A DNA stretch of 64,000 nt from assembly GCA_002238725.1 (NCBI GenBank), contig MPMX01000004.1, positions 1 through 64,000 of the forward strand. The letters are read 5' to 3'. The notes below the pieces were generated by a model, which was not told the DNA's origin, made no database searches, and saw nothing but the letters and a program-made list of their open reading frames with translations. The DNA is from Rhodospirillaceae bacterium bin65. GTDB lineage: Bacteria > Pseudomonadota > Alphaproteobacteria > Bin65. Positions within the stretch are counted from its first letter, which is position 1, and each line of letters opens with the position of its first letter. The translations under genes and the position numbers were made by a program. This document shows positions 1 to 7,994 of this stretch, piece by piece.

Positions 1-19
1 CGATCCGTGGGGAGAGGCC

Positions 20-435
20 GTAGGGGAGGGTTTGAACGGGCGTTATCCCGATTACTTGACGCGCGGCGGGGGGACACCGGCGACAACTCCAAACGCCGCC
101 CGTTCGCCGACGCCCGAAAACACCCGACAATGCCCCCCCGGACCCCGATCCGGGGCCCAGAGCCACAAGGCGATGCCCCTTCGACTTCGCTCAGGGCAGG
201 CGTGCCGGGCGACTCTGGTCCCCGGATCTCCGCTGCGCTCCGTCCGGGGCGGCAACGAAGGGTACGTCGGGAGCCTGCCCTGAGCGAAGCCGAAGGGGCG
301 GCCGGTCCGATCGGGCGACTCCGGTCCCCGGACCGCGGTCCGGGGCAGGCTGCTCCGTCCGGCGCGGTCAAAGACTGCAACACATGGCCTTCCGTCAACC
401 ATTCTGGATAAGCCCCTTTGAAACCCTCCCCCTAC
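20..435. repeat. Cluster of intergenic palindromic repeats
   Basis: No gene is visible before 519. The stretch is built from repeats. The motif GTAGGGGAGGGTTTGAA at 20-36 recurs inverted at 418-435. Inside that pair, CCCCTTCGACTTCGCTCAGG (from 175) recurs as its near reverse complement at 274-298. The first motif also occurs at 24426, 31829 and 40963, and a relative of the second near 39108. This is the pattern of dispersed REP-like intergenic elements of high-GC proteobacteria. Several reading frames cross it but none looks like protein. Confidence 0.75.
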
Positions 436-518
436 AAAAACCGGCCGCCGCACCGGTCTTGACCGCAGGCGATCTCTCCGGCTGTCTACGGTCCGTTGCA
501 GGAGATCCGGAGACCATC

Positions 519-1400
519 GTGCACCAGCTTCGTTTCGGCGACATCACCGTGGACCGGATCGTCGAGGCCGAGGGGCTCGGCTTCCCGCCGGAATTCCTGC
601 TGCCCGAGAGCGACGGTGCGGCCATCCGCAGCTACTGCGACTGGCTGGAGCCGCATTTCTTCGATCCCGAGAGCGGCCGCTTCGTCCAGAGCGTGCATTG
701 CTACGTCGTGCGCTCGCCGCGCCATACGGTGCTGATCGACACCTGCGTGGGCAACGGCAAGGACCGGCCTTCGACCCGGGCGTGGAACCGGATGGACACC
801 GATTTCCTGATCCGGCTGCGCGATCTCGGCGTCGCGCCGGCGGATGTCGATTACGTGCTGTGCACCCATCTCCATGTCGACCATGTCGGCTGGAACACGC
901 GGCTGCTCGACGGCCGCTGGATGCCGACTTTCCCGAACGCGCGCTACCTGTTCCACGAAACCGAGTTCGACCATTGGGAGAAGAACGGCGACTATGTCGT
1001 TGACGGACCTGGCGCAAGCGATGGCTTCTATGAAGATAGCGTGCTGCCGGTGGTGGAAGCGGGTCAGGCCGTCTTCGTAACCGACGGCCACACGGTCGAC
1101 AACTGGCTGACCGTCGAATCCTGGCCGGGCCATTCGCCGGGCCATGTCTGCCTGCGCCTCAAGGCCGGCGGGCGCGAGGCGGTGTTCGCCGGCGACCTGC
1201 TGCACCATCCCGTGCAGTGCCGGCATCCGGAGTGGAACAGCCGCTTCTGCTGGGACCCGGCCATGTCCGCAGCCAGCCGGCGGCGCTTCGTCGAGCGCCA
1301 TGCCGAAACCCCCGCCGTGATCCTCGCCGCCCATTTCGCCGCCCCGGTCGCCGGCCGGATCGCGGCGCCGGGCGGGTTGACGCAATTTGCGCTGTTTTAG
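519..1400 (+). CDS. MBL-fold metallo-hydrolase
   Basis: This is a 293-residue metallo-beta-lactamase-fold hydrolase, probably a soluble cytoplasmic enzyme acting on an ester, lactone or thioester; the substrate cannot be read from sequence. The metal motif HxHxDH lies at residues 117-122 (THLHVDHVGW). The later ligand His is in GHSPGH, and GDLLHH probably carries the bridging Asp. The open frame extends up to 384, but I chose the GTG at 519 because GGAG lies 6 bases upstream and because the extra upstream residues come from repeat DNA. Size and motif order resemble quorum-quenching lactonase and related MBL enzymes. It stands alone ahead of a tRNA gene. Confidence 0.85.
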   Translation: MHQLRFGDITVDRIVEAEGLGFPPEFLLPESDGAAIRSYCDWLEPHFFDPESGRFVQSVHCYVVRSPRHTVLIDTCVGNGKDRPSTRAWNRMDTDFLIRLRDLGVAPADVDYVLCTHLHVDHVGWNTRLLDGRWMPTFPNARYLFHETEFDHWEKNGDYVVDGPGASDGFYEDSVLPVVEAGQAVFVTDGHTVDNWLTVESWPGHSPGHVCLRLKAGGREAVFAGDLLHHPVQCRHPEWNSRFCWDPAMSAASRRRFVERHAETPAVILAAHFAAPVAGRIAAPGGLTQFALF

Positions 1401-1404
1401 GGCG

Positions 1405-1513
1405 CCCTCGATACGGCGCGCGGGCGCGCCTACTCGGGACGAGGGCAAGGAGTTTTCCCGATCTTCCTCATCCTGAGCAGCCCCGGATGCAATCCGGGGC
1501 GTATCGAAGGACG
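1405..1513. repeat. Pair of CGATACG/CTCATCC intergenic repeats
   Basis: Two inverted copies of a dispersed repeat lie here. One runs from CCCTCGATACG to ACTCGGGACGAGGG (1405-1446) and the other from CCTCATCCTGAGCAGCCCC to GGGGCGTATCGAAGG (1464-1513). Related copies are at 23368-23413 and 27644-27763. All sit between genes, with unit ends ATCGA and CTCA(T/C)CC. Confidence 0.75.
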
Positions 1514-1565
1514 GCCCCTTGACGCGGCCCGCCGGTGCGCACACCTCTAGCGCCACTGGCGGCAC

Positions 1566-1642
1566 GGCCCCGTAGCTCAGCTGGATAGAGCACCGGCCTT
1601 CTAAGCCGACGGTCGCAGGTTCGAGTCCTGCCGGGGTCGCCA
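1566..1642 (+). tRNA. tRNA-Arg (anticodon TCT)
   Basis: A 77-base cloverleaf with encoded CCA. The acceptor GGCCCCG pairs with CGGGGTC (one G-U), the D arm contains AGCTCAGCTGGATAGAG, the anticodon loop CTTCTAA gives TCT, and the T arm is GCAGG-TTCGAGT-CCTGC. The last 17 bases are duplicated at 11489-11505, so its 3' end is the integration site of the adjoining element. The gene itself stays intact after integration. Confidence 0.95.
1626..1642 (+). other. Attachment site, tRNA-side copy
   Basis: The 17-bp core TCCTGCCGGGGTCGCCA forms the last bases of tRNA-Arg, including its CCA. It matches 11489-11505 exactly. Bases just before it (GTTC, three mismatches, TCC) also partly match the other copy. 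The integrase gene ends 33 bases away, the usual arrangement. Confidence 0.9.
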
Positions 1643-1674
1643 GACTTCCGAATTGAGCCTTTGTTTTCATAGAC

Positions 1675-2760
1675 TTAATCGGAGGTTGGACAAACCAGCC
1701 GCGGGCGGTTGGTCAAACCTGTTCCGCCTTCGTCCAGCTTTGCCATGCCGGCGTCGGTCAGTTTCGACCGGTTCGCGGCGGCGGTGTAGCGGGACGCTTC
1801 CTTGGCGCTGCTATGCGCTAGAAACGCCATGATCTCGAATTCTGTGGCGCCGGCTTCGGCGAGGCGACGTGCGCCGGCCTTGCGCAGGCCGTGGATGCTG
1901 CAATGGGCGGGCAGTCCCGCGTCGGCGACGCACTGCCGGAACCAGTTGCCGAAGCCGGCGACCGAAAAGGCGCGGCCATCGTTGCCGGTACTCACGATCA
2001 CCATCTGCTTCATCGGCAGGACGGCTAGTTCCCGCGCCAGTTCCTTCAAGATCGGCAGGTCGGTCTCCTGTCCGGTCTTGCCCCTGCGATAGCAGATGCG
2101 GTTGCCCCGGATGTTGCCGCGGGTCATGCGGGCGGCGTCCTGCCGGGCCGCCCCGGTGTTCAGTACCAGTTCGAACGCCAGCCGCGCCTTCGATCCGGTC
2201 GGGTGTGCGTCCCGATAGGTCGCGATCTCTTCGTCGGTCCATGTGTGGTAGCCGCTCGACTTGACCTTGTGCGGGTCTGCGAGCGTCGCCGGGTTCGGTT
2301 CCTTGAAGCCGAACCGCTTGGCCGCGAAGTCGAACAGTTGCCGCAGGTCTTTGCGAAGCCGGTTGGCCGCTTCCGGGCCGCCCTTGCGCTCCATAAGGGT
2401 CTCAATATGGCGCGGCTGCATCGTGGCATACCGGCCCTGCCCGATGTTCTCGCGTATCCAGTCGAGCCGCTGGCGCTTCGTTGTCCGGGTCGACTCGGCG
2501 AGATTGCGATAGGCAGCCGTGCGCAGGTAGGTCGAAATCAAGAAGGCGAAGGTGCCGGGTGCCGCCTGTGGCGAACAGGCCAGCGCTTTGTCGATCTCCT
2601 GCTCATAGGATTCGCGGAATTCAGCAGAGCCGCGCGGAGACGGCAGGTAGACATCGATCTTCACGCCGTTGATCGTCCTGCGGAGCCGCAGCCGCGGCTT
2701 CCCGTGGCGATCGCGCACTTCTGCGACGCCCGGATATGGGTTGCGGTAAGGGGTACTCAT
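1675..2760 (-). CDS. Tyrosine site-specific recombinase (element integrase)
   Basis: This 361-residue phage-type tyrosine recombinase would integrate and excise the element at tRNA-Arg. The N-terminal third carries a core-binding region (TFAFLISTYLRTAAY...). The catalytic part shows NTGAARQD for the first Arg, HGLRK for the His-Arg box, AHSS for the second His, and ASRYTAA for the nucleophilic Tyr near residue 330. The start overlaps the previous gene's stop (ATGA) with GGGAGG just upstream, so it is translationally coupled. Its 3' end lies beside the att core and contains two arm-site-like repeats. The first-Arg motif GAARQD differs from the common GLRRSE but is within family variation. Confidence 0.95.
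   Translation of the reverse strand: MSTPYRNPYPGVAEVRDRHGKPRLRLRRTINGVKIDVYLPSPRGSAEFRESYEQEIDKALACSPQAAPGTFAFLISTYLRTAAYRNLAESTRTTKRQRLDWIRENIGQGRYATMQPRHIETLMERKGGPEAANRLRKDLRQLFDFAAKRFGFKEPNPATLADPHKVKSSGYHTWTDEEIATYRDAHPTGSKARLAFELVLNTGAARQDAARMTRGNIRGNRICYRRGKTGQETDLPILKELARELAVLPMKQMVIVSTGNDGRAFSVAGFGNWFRQCVADAGLPAHCSIHGLRKAGARRLAEAGATEFEIMAFLAHSSAKEASRYTAAANRSKLTDAGMAKLDEGGTGLTNRPRLVCPTSD
1684..1719. repeat. Candidate integrase arm-type sites, left
   Basis: Two directly repeated 13-mers, GGTTGGACAAACC (1684-1696) and GGTTGGTCAAACC (1707-1719), lie 42-77 bases inside the tRNA-side att core. The same motif occurs twice at the other end of the element (11395, 11447) and I did not notice it elsewhere. 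They fall in the last codons of the integrase gene. Direct repeats inside both att cores are the usual layout of arm-binding sites. Confidence 0.65.
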
Positions 2761-2951
2761 TTAGCCCTCCCGACAATTTCGTCCCAATCGTCGCCGGCCT
2801 CGGCTTCGCTCACCTTGCCGGCGACAATCCGGAATTTTGCCCCGTCGGATTGCTCGACCTCGACCTGCCAGTCCTGCACCCCTGCGGCGCGCATTGCCTT
2901 GGCTACCCGCGTGAGGTCGGCTTGGGTGACGGGTGATCGTCGACGGGGCAT
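2757..2951 (-). CDS. Small hypothetical protein of the element (64 residues)
   Basis: A 64-residue protein starting MPRRRSPVTQ, with a basic N-terminus, a helix-forming TQADLTRVAKAMRAAG segment and an acidic C-terminus (EAGDDWDE). I do not recognise a named family. Its start overlaps the stop of the regulator upstream (TGATG), and its own stop overlaps the integrase start (ATGA), so the three genes are coupled. Size and position, between a wHTH regulator and an integrase, would suit an excisionase-like accessory factor. That is inference from context only. Confidence 0.75.
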   Translation of the reverse strand: MPRRRSPVTQADLTRVAKAMRAAGVQDWQVEVEQSDGAKFRIVAGKVSEAEAGDDWDEIVGRAK

Positions 2952-3346
2952 CAGTCTGCCGGCCCGGCGACTTCTTCGAATCGCACCAGCGGTTCCGGAT
3001 GCAGAACAGCGTAGGTCAGGCCGCCCCGGCGGTCTTCGTTTGCGACGAACGTGACGTGCGCTTCTGAACGCATCTGTTCGAGTCTTTCGGAGTCGGGTGC
3101 ACCCCAGTATTCGACGCAGGAATTCAGCCGGTAGAGGCGGACCTCCTTTTCGGAGAATGCGACGGTGAACGCTGTCTCGATTCGGTCGGCGCGAGCGGCG
3201 GCGCGCACCGCAGGCTCGCTCTTGCCGAATAACGCTGCAGCGCCGGCCGGCGTGACAAGTTCGGCTCCGATTACTACGGCCTGTCGGCGCGCGGCGTCTT
3301 GCCGTTCCCGTTCGTGCGCAAGTCGAATTTCTAAGGTTGACGACAT
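2951..3346 (-). CDS. AlpA/excisionase-like winged-helix regulator
   Basis: A 131-residue protein. Residues about 30-80 (LVTPAGAAALFGKSEP..., ending RLYRLNSCVEYWG) have the helix-turn-helix plus wing layout of MerR/AlpA/excisionase-type domains. The start was chosen at MSSTLEIRL because GGAG lies 7-8 bases upstream; eleven upstream codons lack such a site. It is first in a coupled trio with the 64-residue protein and integrase. A promoter overlapping a CAATCG-N4-CGATTG palindrome lies just upstream, so autoregulation is plausible. In phage satellites AlpA-type proteins control integrase and excision; that role here is inferred. Confidence 0.7.
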   Translation of the reverse strand: MSSTLEIRLAHERERQDAARRQAVVIGAELVTPAGAAALFGKSEPAVRAAARADRIETAFTVAFSEKEVRLYRLNSCVEYWGAPDSERLEQMRSEAHVTFVANEDRRGGLTYAVLHPEPLVRFEEVAGPAD

Positions 3347-3367
3347 TTTTCGCTCCACTTTTCCCGG

Positions 3368-3396
3368 AAGATATGACAATCGCTAACGATTGACAA
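3368..3396 (-). promoter_or_regulatory. Promoter with overlapping operator for the regulator-integrase genes
   Basis: On the minus strand, TTGTCA (3391-3396) and TATCTT (3368-3373) are separated by 17 bases and lie about 20 bases before the regulator start. The spacer holds a perfect inverted repeat CAATCG-CTAA-CGATTG (3377-3392). A related half-site, CTAGCGGTTGACC (3400-3412), repeats CTAACGATTGACA (3383-3395) with three mismatches, 17 bases away. A repressor bound here would block the promoter. Confidence 0.6.
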
Positions 3397-3563
3397 GCCC
3401 TAGCGGTTGACCCCCCTCCAAGCCGAAAATGCGCTGATTTGGCGTTCACCTCCAATCGAAGCCGGAAACCAGAATTTCCACCCTTGTCCCGCGCGCGCCG
3501 GGGGCGGCGGCGTTATCCTCGCAAATCGTCAATCCGAAAAATTCTGCCGCGTTGCAGAATTTC

Positions 3564-4061
3564 TCAAAACGGCACGTCCAGGTCCGGGACCGGGTTCGGC
3601 GTGCGGTAGCCCTTCGATCCGCCGTCGCCTTCGCCCTCCGCTCCGCCGCCGCCGTCGCCTCTTGCGAAGCAAGTGTAGCAGAGAACCCGGCGGCGCTGGG
3701 TCGGCTGGAACGCCCTAGCGCAGTTCGCGCATGGCCGCGCGGGGCGGGTCCGGTCGGGCCGGTCGATTGTCCAGCCGAGATTCGATTCGTCGCCGTGCGA
3801 GCGGTGTTCGGCGGCCGGGCGCATGGGCGCGCGCGGCGTCCGGCGCATTTCGCCGGCGCGGCGCGCGGCCTCGGCGGCCTCGGGCGACCCGCGGTAGTGG
3901 GGTTCGGCGCGACTGTACCACGCCAGCGCTTCGACAATTTCGGCGGGCGTCATGTTCCAGCGCTCGGCGGCTTCGTCCAGCGTCACGCGGAAAAGATCGC
4001 GCTTGATTGCCGTCGCCTTGGCGAGAGCGAATATCAGGTCGTCGGGATCAATCGCCGTCAT
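3564..4061 (-). CDS. Phage protein with helix-turn-helix-like N-terminus and zinc ribbon
   Basis: A 165-residue protein. The N-terminal part (VTLDEAAERWNMTPAEI...) reads like a three-helix segment. About residues 110-133 contain CANC and CYTC spaced like a zinc ribbon (CxxC-x14-CxxC). The C-terminus is Gly- and Pro-rich and probably disordered. The start overlaps the portal gene's end by 14 bases, so it is the last gene of the head operon. It is followed by about 170 bases without a gene and then the promoter of the regulator. Family unknown to me; it could be a late regulator or a structural accessory protein. Confidence 0.7.
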   Translation of the reverse strand: MTAIDPDDLIFALAKATAIKRDLFRVTLDEAAERWNMTPAEIVEALAWYSRAEPHYRGSPEAAEAARRAGEMRRTPRAPMRPAAEHRSHGDESNLGWTIDRPDRTRPARPCANCARAFQPTQRRRVLCYTCFARGDGGGGAEGEGDGGSKGYRTPNPVPDLDVPF

Positions 4062-5121
4062 CGGCCAGCAGGCCGGCCGTGACAAGCGCCTCGTTCACGG
4101 CGACACCGCCGGCGACAAGTTTCTGGAAGGCCTGGGCGCGGCCGGCAAGGTCCATCGGGTAGTTATCGAATCGCAGTTTGACCGGCGACGCCAGCTTCGC
4201 CTCGAGTTCGGCCTCGAGCGCCCGGGCGAGCGGCAGGACCGTTCCCAGGTGCCACCGCCGGATCGCCTCACGCTGCGCCGTGCCGTCCGCCGGGGCGAAC
4301 AGGTCCGGCGGCGTCCCGGTCGCGGCCAGGGTCGGGAGAAAGGCTTGGTCGGCGAGTTTTACCAGTGCTTCGGTTGGCGCCGGGCCGAGTCGTGCTGGAG
4401 ACCAGTCGCGGGCCGGGGCGCCGGCCTTGCCTTCACCGTATCCCGATTGCGTCGATTCCATCAAAAGGGCCTTGCCCTTCGCGGCGGCAATCGACGCGCG
4501 CAGCGTCGCCAGCGGGTCGCCGTCATCGTCATCGTCGGAATCCTGTCCTTCCGGGTAGGTCAGCAGCTGGGCCACAGGCCCACCGGATTCGTCCGCCAAT
4601 GCCCGCTCCGCATTGGCGCCCAGGCGCGCGGTTGTGTGCGCCCAATCGACGGGCGCGGTTCCGGCGTAAGGCTGGCCGGGCGTGCTGCCCCAGGTGACGA
4701 AGACGACTCCGGTCGCCGGCAGGTTCCAGGTTGTGCTTGTCGATGGCCCGTAGGCCGTCGCGCGAACGGTCCAGGTCGCCGGGTCGTGCGATCCTTCCCA
4801 GTGCCAGCTTGAACACGGAATCAGCTTCACCCGGTCGCCGGCGAGGCGCAGGACGTGCAGGGAACTTCCCCTGCGAAGAATATCACGCCCAATCTGTCCA
4901 AGGACGGCCCGAGAGACGGCGGAACGCACCCAGGGCGCCCCTTCGACCGTCGCGCCCATAAACGCCCGTGAGAGCGCCCCGCTGGCAGCCTCAACGGCCG
5001 CCGTGGACGAAGAGTCCGCCGCCGACCCGGCGGCTTGCGCCTCGATCAGCTGGACAACCGCGTCGGAAAAGTCGCCGCCCGACTGGCGGGCTTCGGGCTT
5101 CGGCTGCCACGGCCAGCGCAT
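4048..5121 (-). CDS. Phage portal protein (HK97-like)
   Basis: A 357-residue portal protein, the dodecameric channel through which DNA enters the capsid. Residues include the typical WVRSAVSRAVLGQIGRD region near the start, a central SWHWEG-type segment, the AAKGKALLMES stretch, and the C-terminal REAIRRWHLGTVLPLARALE and DNYPMDLAGRAQAFQKLV regions that characterise HK97-type portals. It begins one base after the connector gene's stop. Start MRWPWQPKPE was chosen over an upstream ATG because it matches portal N-termini. Slightly shorter than many portals (about 400) but no key region is obviously missing. Confidence 0.85.
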   Translation of the reverse strand: MRWPWQPKPEARQSGGDFSDAVVQLIEAQAAGSAADSSSTAAVEAASGALSRAFMGATVEGAPWVRSAVSRAVLGQIGRDILRRGSSLHVLRLAGDRVKLIPCSSWHWEGSHDPATWTVRATAYGPSTSTTWNLPATGVVFVTWGSTPGQPYAGTAPVDWAHTTARLGANAERALADESGGPVAQLLTYPEGQDSDDDDDGDPLATLRASIAAAKGKALLMESTQSGYGEGKAGAPARDWSPARLGPAPTEALVKLADQAFLPTLAATGTPPDLFAPADGTAQREAIRRWHLGTVLPLARALEAELEAKLASPVKLRFDNYPMDLAGRAQAFQKLVAGGVAVNEALVTAGLLADDGD

Positions 5122-5122
5122 G

Positions 5123-5428
5123 TCAGGCCGCCCCGGCGCGGCGCACGCGCCATGCCGCCAAAAGCCCCTTGGCGCCACTGGCGCGCATGGCGCCGGTCAT
5201 GGACGGCGTGTAATCCGCCGACAGCGGCCCGGCCGCGCGGGACCGCTGGCCGGCGGCGGGCGCCTGTGCGATCCAGCCCGAGCAACGCAGGATTGCCTCT
5301 TCCTTGACGGAATCGGGCGCGGAAGGCGCGTATTTTTCAACCAGCGCCGTCACGGCCGCCAGGACCGACGCGGCGCGCGCGGCGGGCAGGCCGGTCGCGG
5401 CGGCGATATCGGCAGCGGTTAAAGCCAT
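5123..5428 (-). CDS. Head-tail connector (gp6-like) protein
   Basis: A 101-residue, largely alpha-helical protein. It opens MALTAADIAAATGLP and has an AVTALVEKYAPSAPDSVKEEAILRC helix, then GWIAQAP and a short basic tail. This is the layout of phage gp6-like head-tail connectors, which bind under the portal and prepare the head for tail joining. It overlaps the protease gene by 10 bases and precedes the portal gene by one base. A connector in an element without tail genes implies heads made to accept tails from another phage. Confidence 0.7.
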   Translation of the reverse strand: MALTAADIAAATGLPAARAASVLAAVTALVEKYAPSAPDSVKEEAILRCSGWIAQAPAAGQRSRAAGPLSADYTPSMTGAMRASGAKGLLAAWRVRRAGAA

Positions 5429-5898
5429 CGGGGCGTGCGCCGGCCGGCGGCGCGCGTGCGGACTTCGACGGCGCTGGCCGGATAGGCCGGATCGTCCACC
5501 AGCGCCGCCGCGGCCAGGGCGGCCTTGCGGATCAGGCGGACACCGCCGCGCATGGTTTCGTCCTGGGCCCGGAATTCGACGGACAGGCCGCGGAATGTCC
5601 CGTTCCTAACCATCGTCGCCGCGTCGCGGCCGCGCTGCGTATCCGGCAGCGCCGCGTCTATCACAACCTTGCCGTCGCGCGCTTCGGGCCGGAAGCGCAT
5701 TAGCGGGGCCTGCCGGTTGTGCTGTTCGTTCAGGATAATCCCGCCCTCCGGCCAGGACAGGCTGCCGGCGGCGAACATCTCCGGCCGGTCGCCGGCCCGC
5801 GTTTCGTATTCCATCAGCGTGCCGACAATCCGGCCCGGCGACTGGCGGGACTCGTCCGCCCGAAATTCGATGGCGCAGCGCAGTTCCAGCACCGTCAT
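5419..5898 (-). CDS. HK97-type prohead protease
   Basis: This 159-residue serine protease would cleave scaffold or delta-domain segments during capsid maturation. Visible are the GTLMEYETRAG strand, ILNEQHNRQAPLMRF with the catalytic His at residue 60, and the NGTFRGLSVEF block with the catalytic Ser at residue 106. Length fits the family (150-220). The start codon overlaps the stop of the P-loop gene upstream (ATGA), and the C-terminus overlaps the connector gene. In the commonest HK97 order the protease lies directly before the capsid gene; here two genes separate them and the order is reversed. Confidence 0.9.
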   Translation of the reverse strand: MTVLELRCAIEFRADESRQSPGRIVGTLMEYETRAGDRPEMFAAGSLSWPEGGIILNEQHNRQAPLMRFRPEARDGKVVIDAALPDTQRGRDAATMVRNGTFRGLSVEFRAQDETMRGGVRLIRKAALAAAALVDDPAYPASAVEVRTRAAGRRTPRWL

Positions 5899-6332
5899 TT
5901 TCTCCCGTACCAGCGTTGAATCGCGCCGTCGCACTCTGGCGACAAGGCGCCGTCCATCGGGTCCGCCAGCCGGGCGCGCACGATATCTTCGCCCGGATCG
6001 ACAATCCGCTCGGTCGCGCCCTCGCCAAGCTGCGCCAGCAGGAATTGCCGGCGGTCCAGGTCGCCGTCGCTGTTGGTCGCGATGATGCCGATCTCCCGCT
6101 GCACCGCGCCCGTTATGACGGCCCGGCGGACATACTCGGCAAGCGGCAGCAGGTCGTCGCTTTCGGGCCGCACCGGATAGCGGCCGTCCGGGCCGCGCTC
6201 TACCAGCGTAAGCGCGGCATAGATCGCCTGAAAATCGGCGACGGCCCGTAGATTCGGGTTGTCCCGAAGCATCTGCCGGGCGAGCGCCGACTTGGCCGCC
6301 CCGGCCGGGCCTGACAGCAGCAGGTTGGTCAC
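5895..6332 (-). CDS. Small P-loop NTPase/kinase-like protein inside the head operon
   Basis: A 145-residue protein starting directly with a Walker A motif, LLLSGPAGAAKSALARQML (GPAGAAKS at residues 8-15), then DFQAIYAAL, a VITGAVQREIGIIATNSDGD strand possibly acting as Walker B, and a basic C-terminus. It resembles small nucleoside or polynucleotide kinase-like P-loop folds rather than a packaging ATPase. It overlaps the preceding unknown gene and the protease by 4 bases each, so it is a fixed part of the operon. Role unknown; possibilities are DNA-end repair or nucleotide handling during packaging. The substitution of Ala for Gly before Lys is unusual. Confidence 0.75.
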   Translation of the reverse strand: MTNLLLSGPAGAAKSALARQMLRDNPNLRAVADFQAIYAALTLVERGPDGRYPVRPESDDLLPLAEYVRRAVITGAVQREIGIIATNSDGDLDRRQFLLAQLGEGATERIVDPGEDIVRARLADPMDGALSPECDGAIQRWYGRK

Positions 6333-6649
6333 TGAACCTCCGGTTCAACCAGCAGCGTCGCGACGTCGCTGGCGCGGGTCGTCCAGAACCACCAAGGGCC
6401 GGCTCCAGGGCCGACGGCGGCCGGATATTCGCGGAACCGCCGGCGCTCATAGCGCGTCATCCGGGATCCCATCACAGTCAGTGGATCCGGGGCGGCGGCG
6501 GCCCGGACAACGCGGACGGACACCGGGCCGGCGTTTTCGATGATGCCGACCCAGAGCAGAACAAAGTCGGTTTTCGCCAGCGCGTCGGCGGTAATCCCGA
6601 GCCCGTCAGCCAGCCGGGTTGGCGTCGATGTAACCCTGATGATTGTCAT
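6329..6649 (-). CDS. Hypothetical head-operon protein (106 residues)
   Basis: A 106-residue protein beginning MTIIRVTSTPTRLADGL, with beta-strand-like segments (FVLLWVGIIENAG, VSVRVVRAA) and a Trp-rich WWFWTTRASD near the C-terminus. It lies 12 bases after the capsid gene and overlaps the P-loop gene by 4. I recognise no family. The beta-rich composition and position after the capsid gene would suit a capsid decoration or head-completion protein; that is a guess from position. Confidence 0.65.
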   Translation of the reverse strand: MTIIRVTSTPTRLADGLGITADALAKTDFVLLWVGIIENAGPVSVRVVRAAAAPDPLTVMGSRMTRYERRRFREYPAAVGPGAGPWWFWTTRASDVATLLVEPEVQ

Positions 6650-6661
6650 GCCGGGCCACCG

Positions 6662-7957
6662 TCAGGCCGCGACGCGGAACGCGATCTGTTTATACGCGGC
6701 GGGTTGCTGGAGCACGATATCGCCGGCCAGAATGTGCATCGTGAAAGCGCGCTGGCCGCTGGCCGACAGCGAGTAGATATCGTCGATTCCGATCTCGTTC
6801 CATATCGGCAGGGTCGCGGTGCGGATACCGCCGTCATTCTCGAATTCGGACATGCCCGTTCGGTAGAGGATCGCCTGCTGGATGTTGGAAGCCGGGTCCG
6901 GCATTCGCGCGTTGGTCCACCAGGCCATCGCGCCGAAATTCGCCATCGCGTAGTCGGCAAATGCTTTCTGGCCGCGGTCGTCGGTCCCGTCGCGGAAAGA
7001 GCGCGTCGACAGTGCGTAGGTCTCCGCGCCGCACACGATTGAAATTTCCTGCATTTTCGAGGCCCACAGGCCGTCAATGCCGGCGGCAAAGCCGGCCACA
7101 AAATCGTCGAAGGCGGCAACGTCCGAGCCGGGCGCGTCCGGGTCGGTCAGGGCTTGGAAGAGGCCCGTCAGGCTCGGGGCCTGTCCGTCGCCATTCAGGG
7201 CCTGAAAATCAAGCTGGGCCGTGAGCGCAAGCGCCAGATTTTCTCGGATCGCCGTTTCGAAGGTCTCGGTTCCGACCGCGGCAACGTCCTCGATGGCGAT
7301 CTCCATGCGCGCGGAAATTCGTTTGGGCGTGCTGGTCGAGACCGTGAAGCCGGCGGCCGTCGCCACCGCACTGGCGCCCTTGGCAAGCGCCGCCGCCGTC
7401 AACGCTTGGGAGATAGTGGCGGAGGCGTAGGAACCACTCGGGACTCGGGGCATGGCGATCCCGAGCCGCGGGCAGACCGACCGGGCGAAAATCTGCGGCC
7501 GGATCGCGTCCAGGTTGACTCCGACCGTGTCCGGTGCATCGGTCACGGCGCGCTTTTCCGGCGCCGGCGGCCGTTCCCAAAGCTCCAGGGGAATCTTGCC
7601 GGGCGTCGTCTTGGCGGCGGCGGCGAGCTCGGCTTCGGCGCCCTGTATCTGATGGCCCTCCAGCCGGGCCAGCAGGAACGCGCCGACCCGGCACTTGCTG
7701 CGCAGCTCCAGCCGCTCGCGCATTTCCGCGTCGGGCGTCGCCTCGCGGGTCTCGTTTTCCTTGTCCGCCTCGATATCGACCGCCGCCTGTGCCGCCCTTA
7801 GCTGGCGCTCCAGGTCCGGCGTGCCGGTCTCGATCTTGTCCATTTCGGCGCGCTGTTCGTCGTCCAGGCTTTCGACGCGGGACAGTTCGGCCATCCGGCC
7901 GCGTTCTTGGGACTGACGCTCGCGGAGTTCACGCAGGCGGCGCTGGGCTTCGGTCAT
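6662..7957 (-). CDS. HK97-family major capsid protein
   Basis: A 431-residue capsid protein. Residues 1-75 form a charged coiled-coil delta domain (RLRELRERQSQERGRMAELS...) that is normally removed by the protease. The remainder shows the HK97 fold order: an N-arm and RPQIFARSVCPRLG region, SAVATAAGFTVSTSTPKRISARMEIAIE for the E-loop and spine helix, then SLTGLF and a C-terminal A-domain with GDIVLQQPAAYKQIAFRVAA. No scaffold gene is needed in this family. It has its own leader spacing of about 37 bases after the HNH gene. Length and domain order are complete. Confidence 0.9.
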   Translation of the reverse strand: MTEAQRRLRELRERQSQERGRMAELSRVESLDDEQRAEMDKIETGTPDLERQLRAAQAAVDIEADKENETREATPDAEMRERLELRSKCRVGAFLLARLEGHQIQGAEAELAAAAKTTPGKIPLELWERPPAPEKRAVTDAPDTVGVNLDAIRPQIFARSVCPRLGIAMPRVPSGSYASATISQALTAAALAKGASAVATAAGFTVSTSTPKRISARMEIAIEDVAAVGTETFETAIRENLALALTAQLDFQALNGDGQAPSLTGLFQALTDPDAPGSDVAAFDDFVAGFAAGIDGLWASKMQEISIVCGAETYALSTRSFRDGTDDRGQKAFADYAMANFGAMAWWTNARMPDPASNIQQAILYRTGMSEFENDGGIRTATLPIWNEIGIDDIYSLSASGQRAFTMHILAGDIVLQQPAAYKQIAFRVAA

Positions 7958-7994
7958 CGGGCGGAACCTTTCGTTTTGCTACGGTTCCGCTAAT

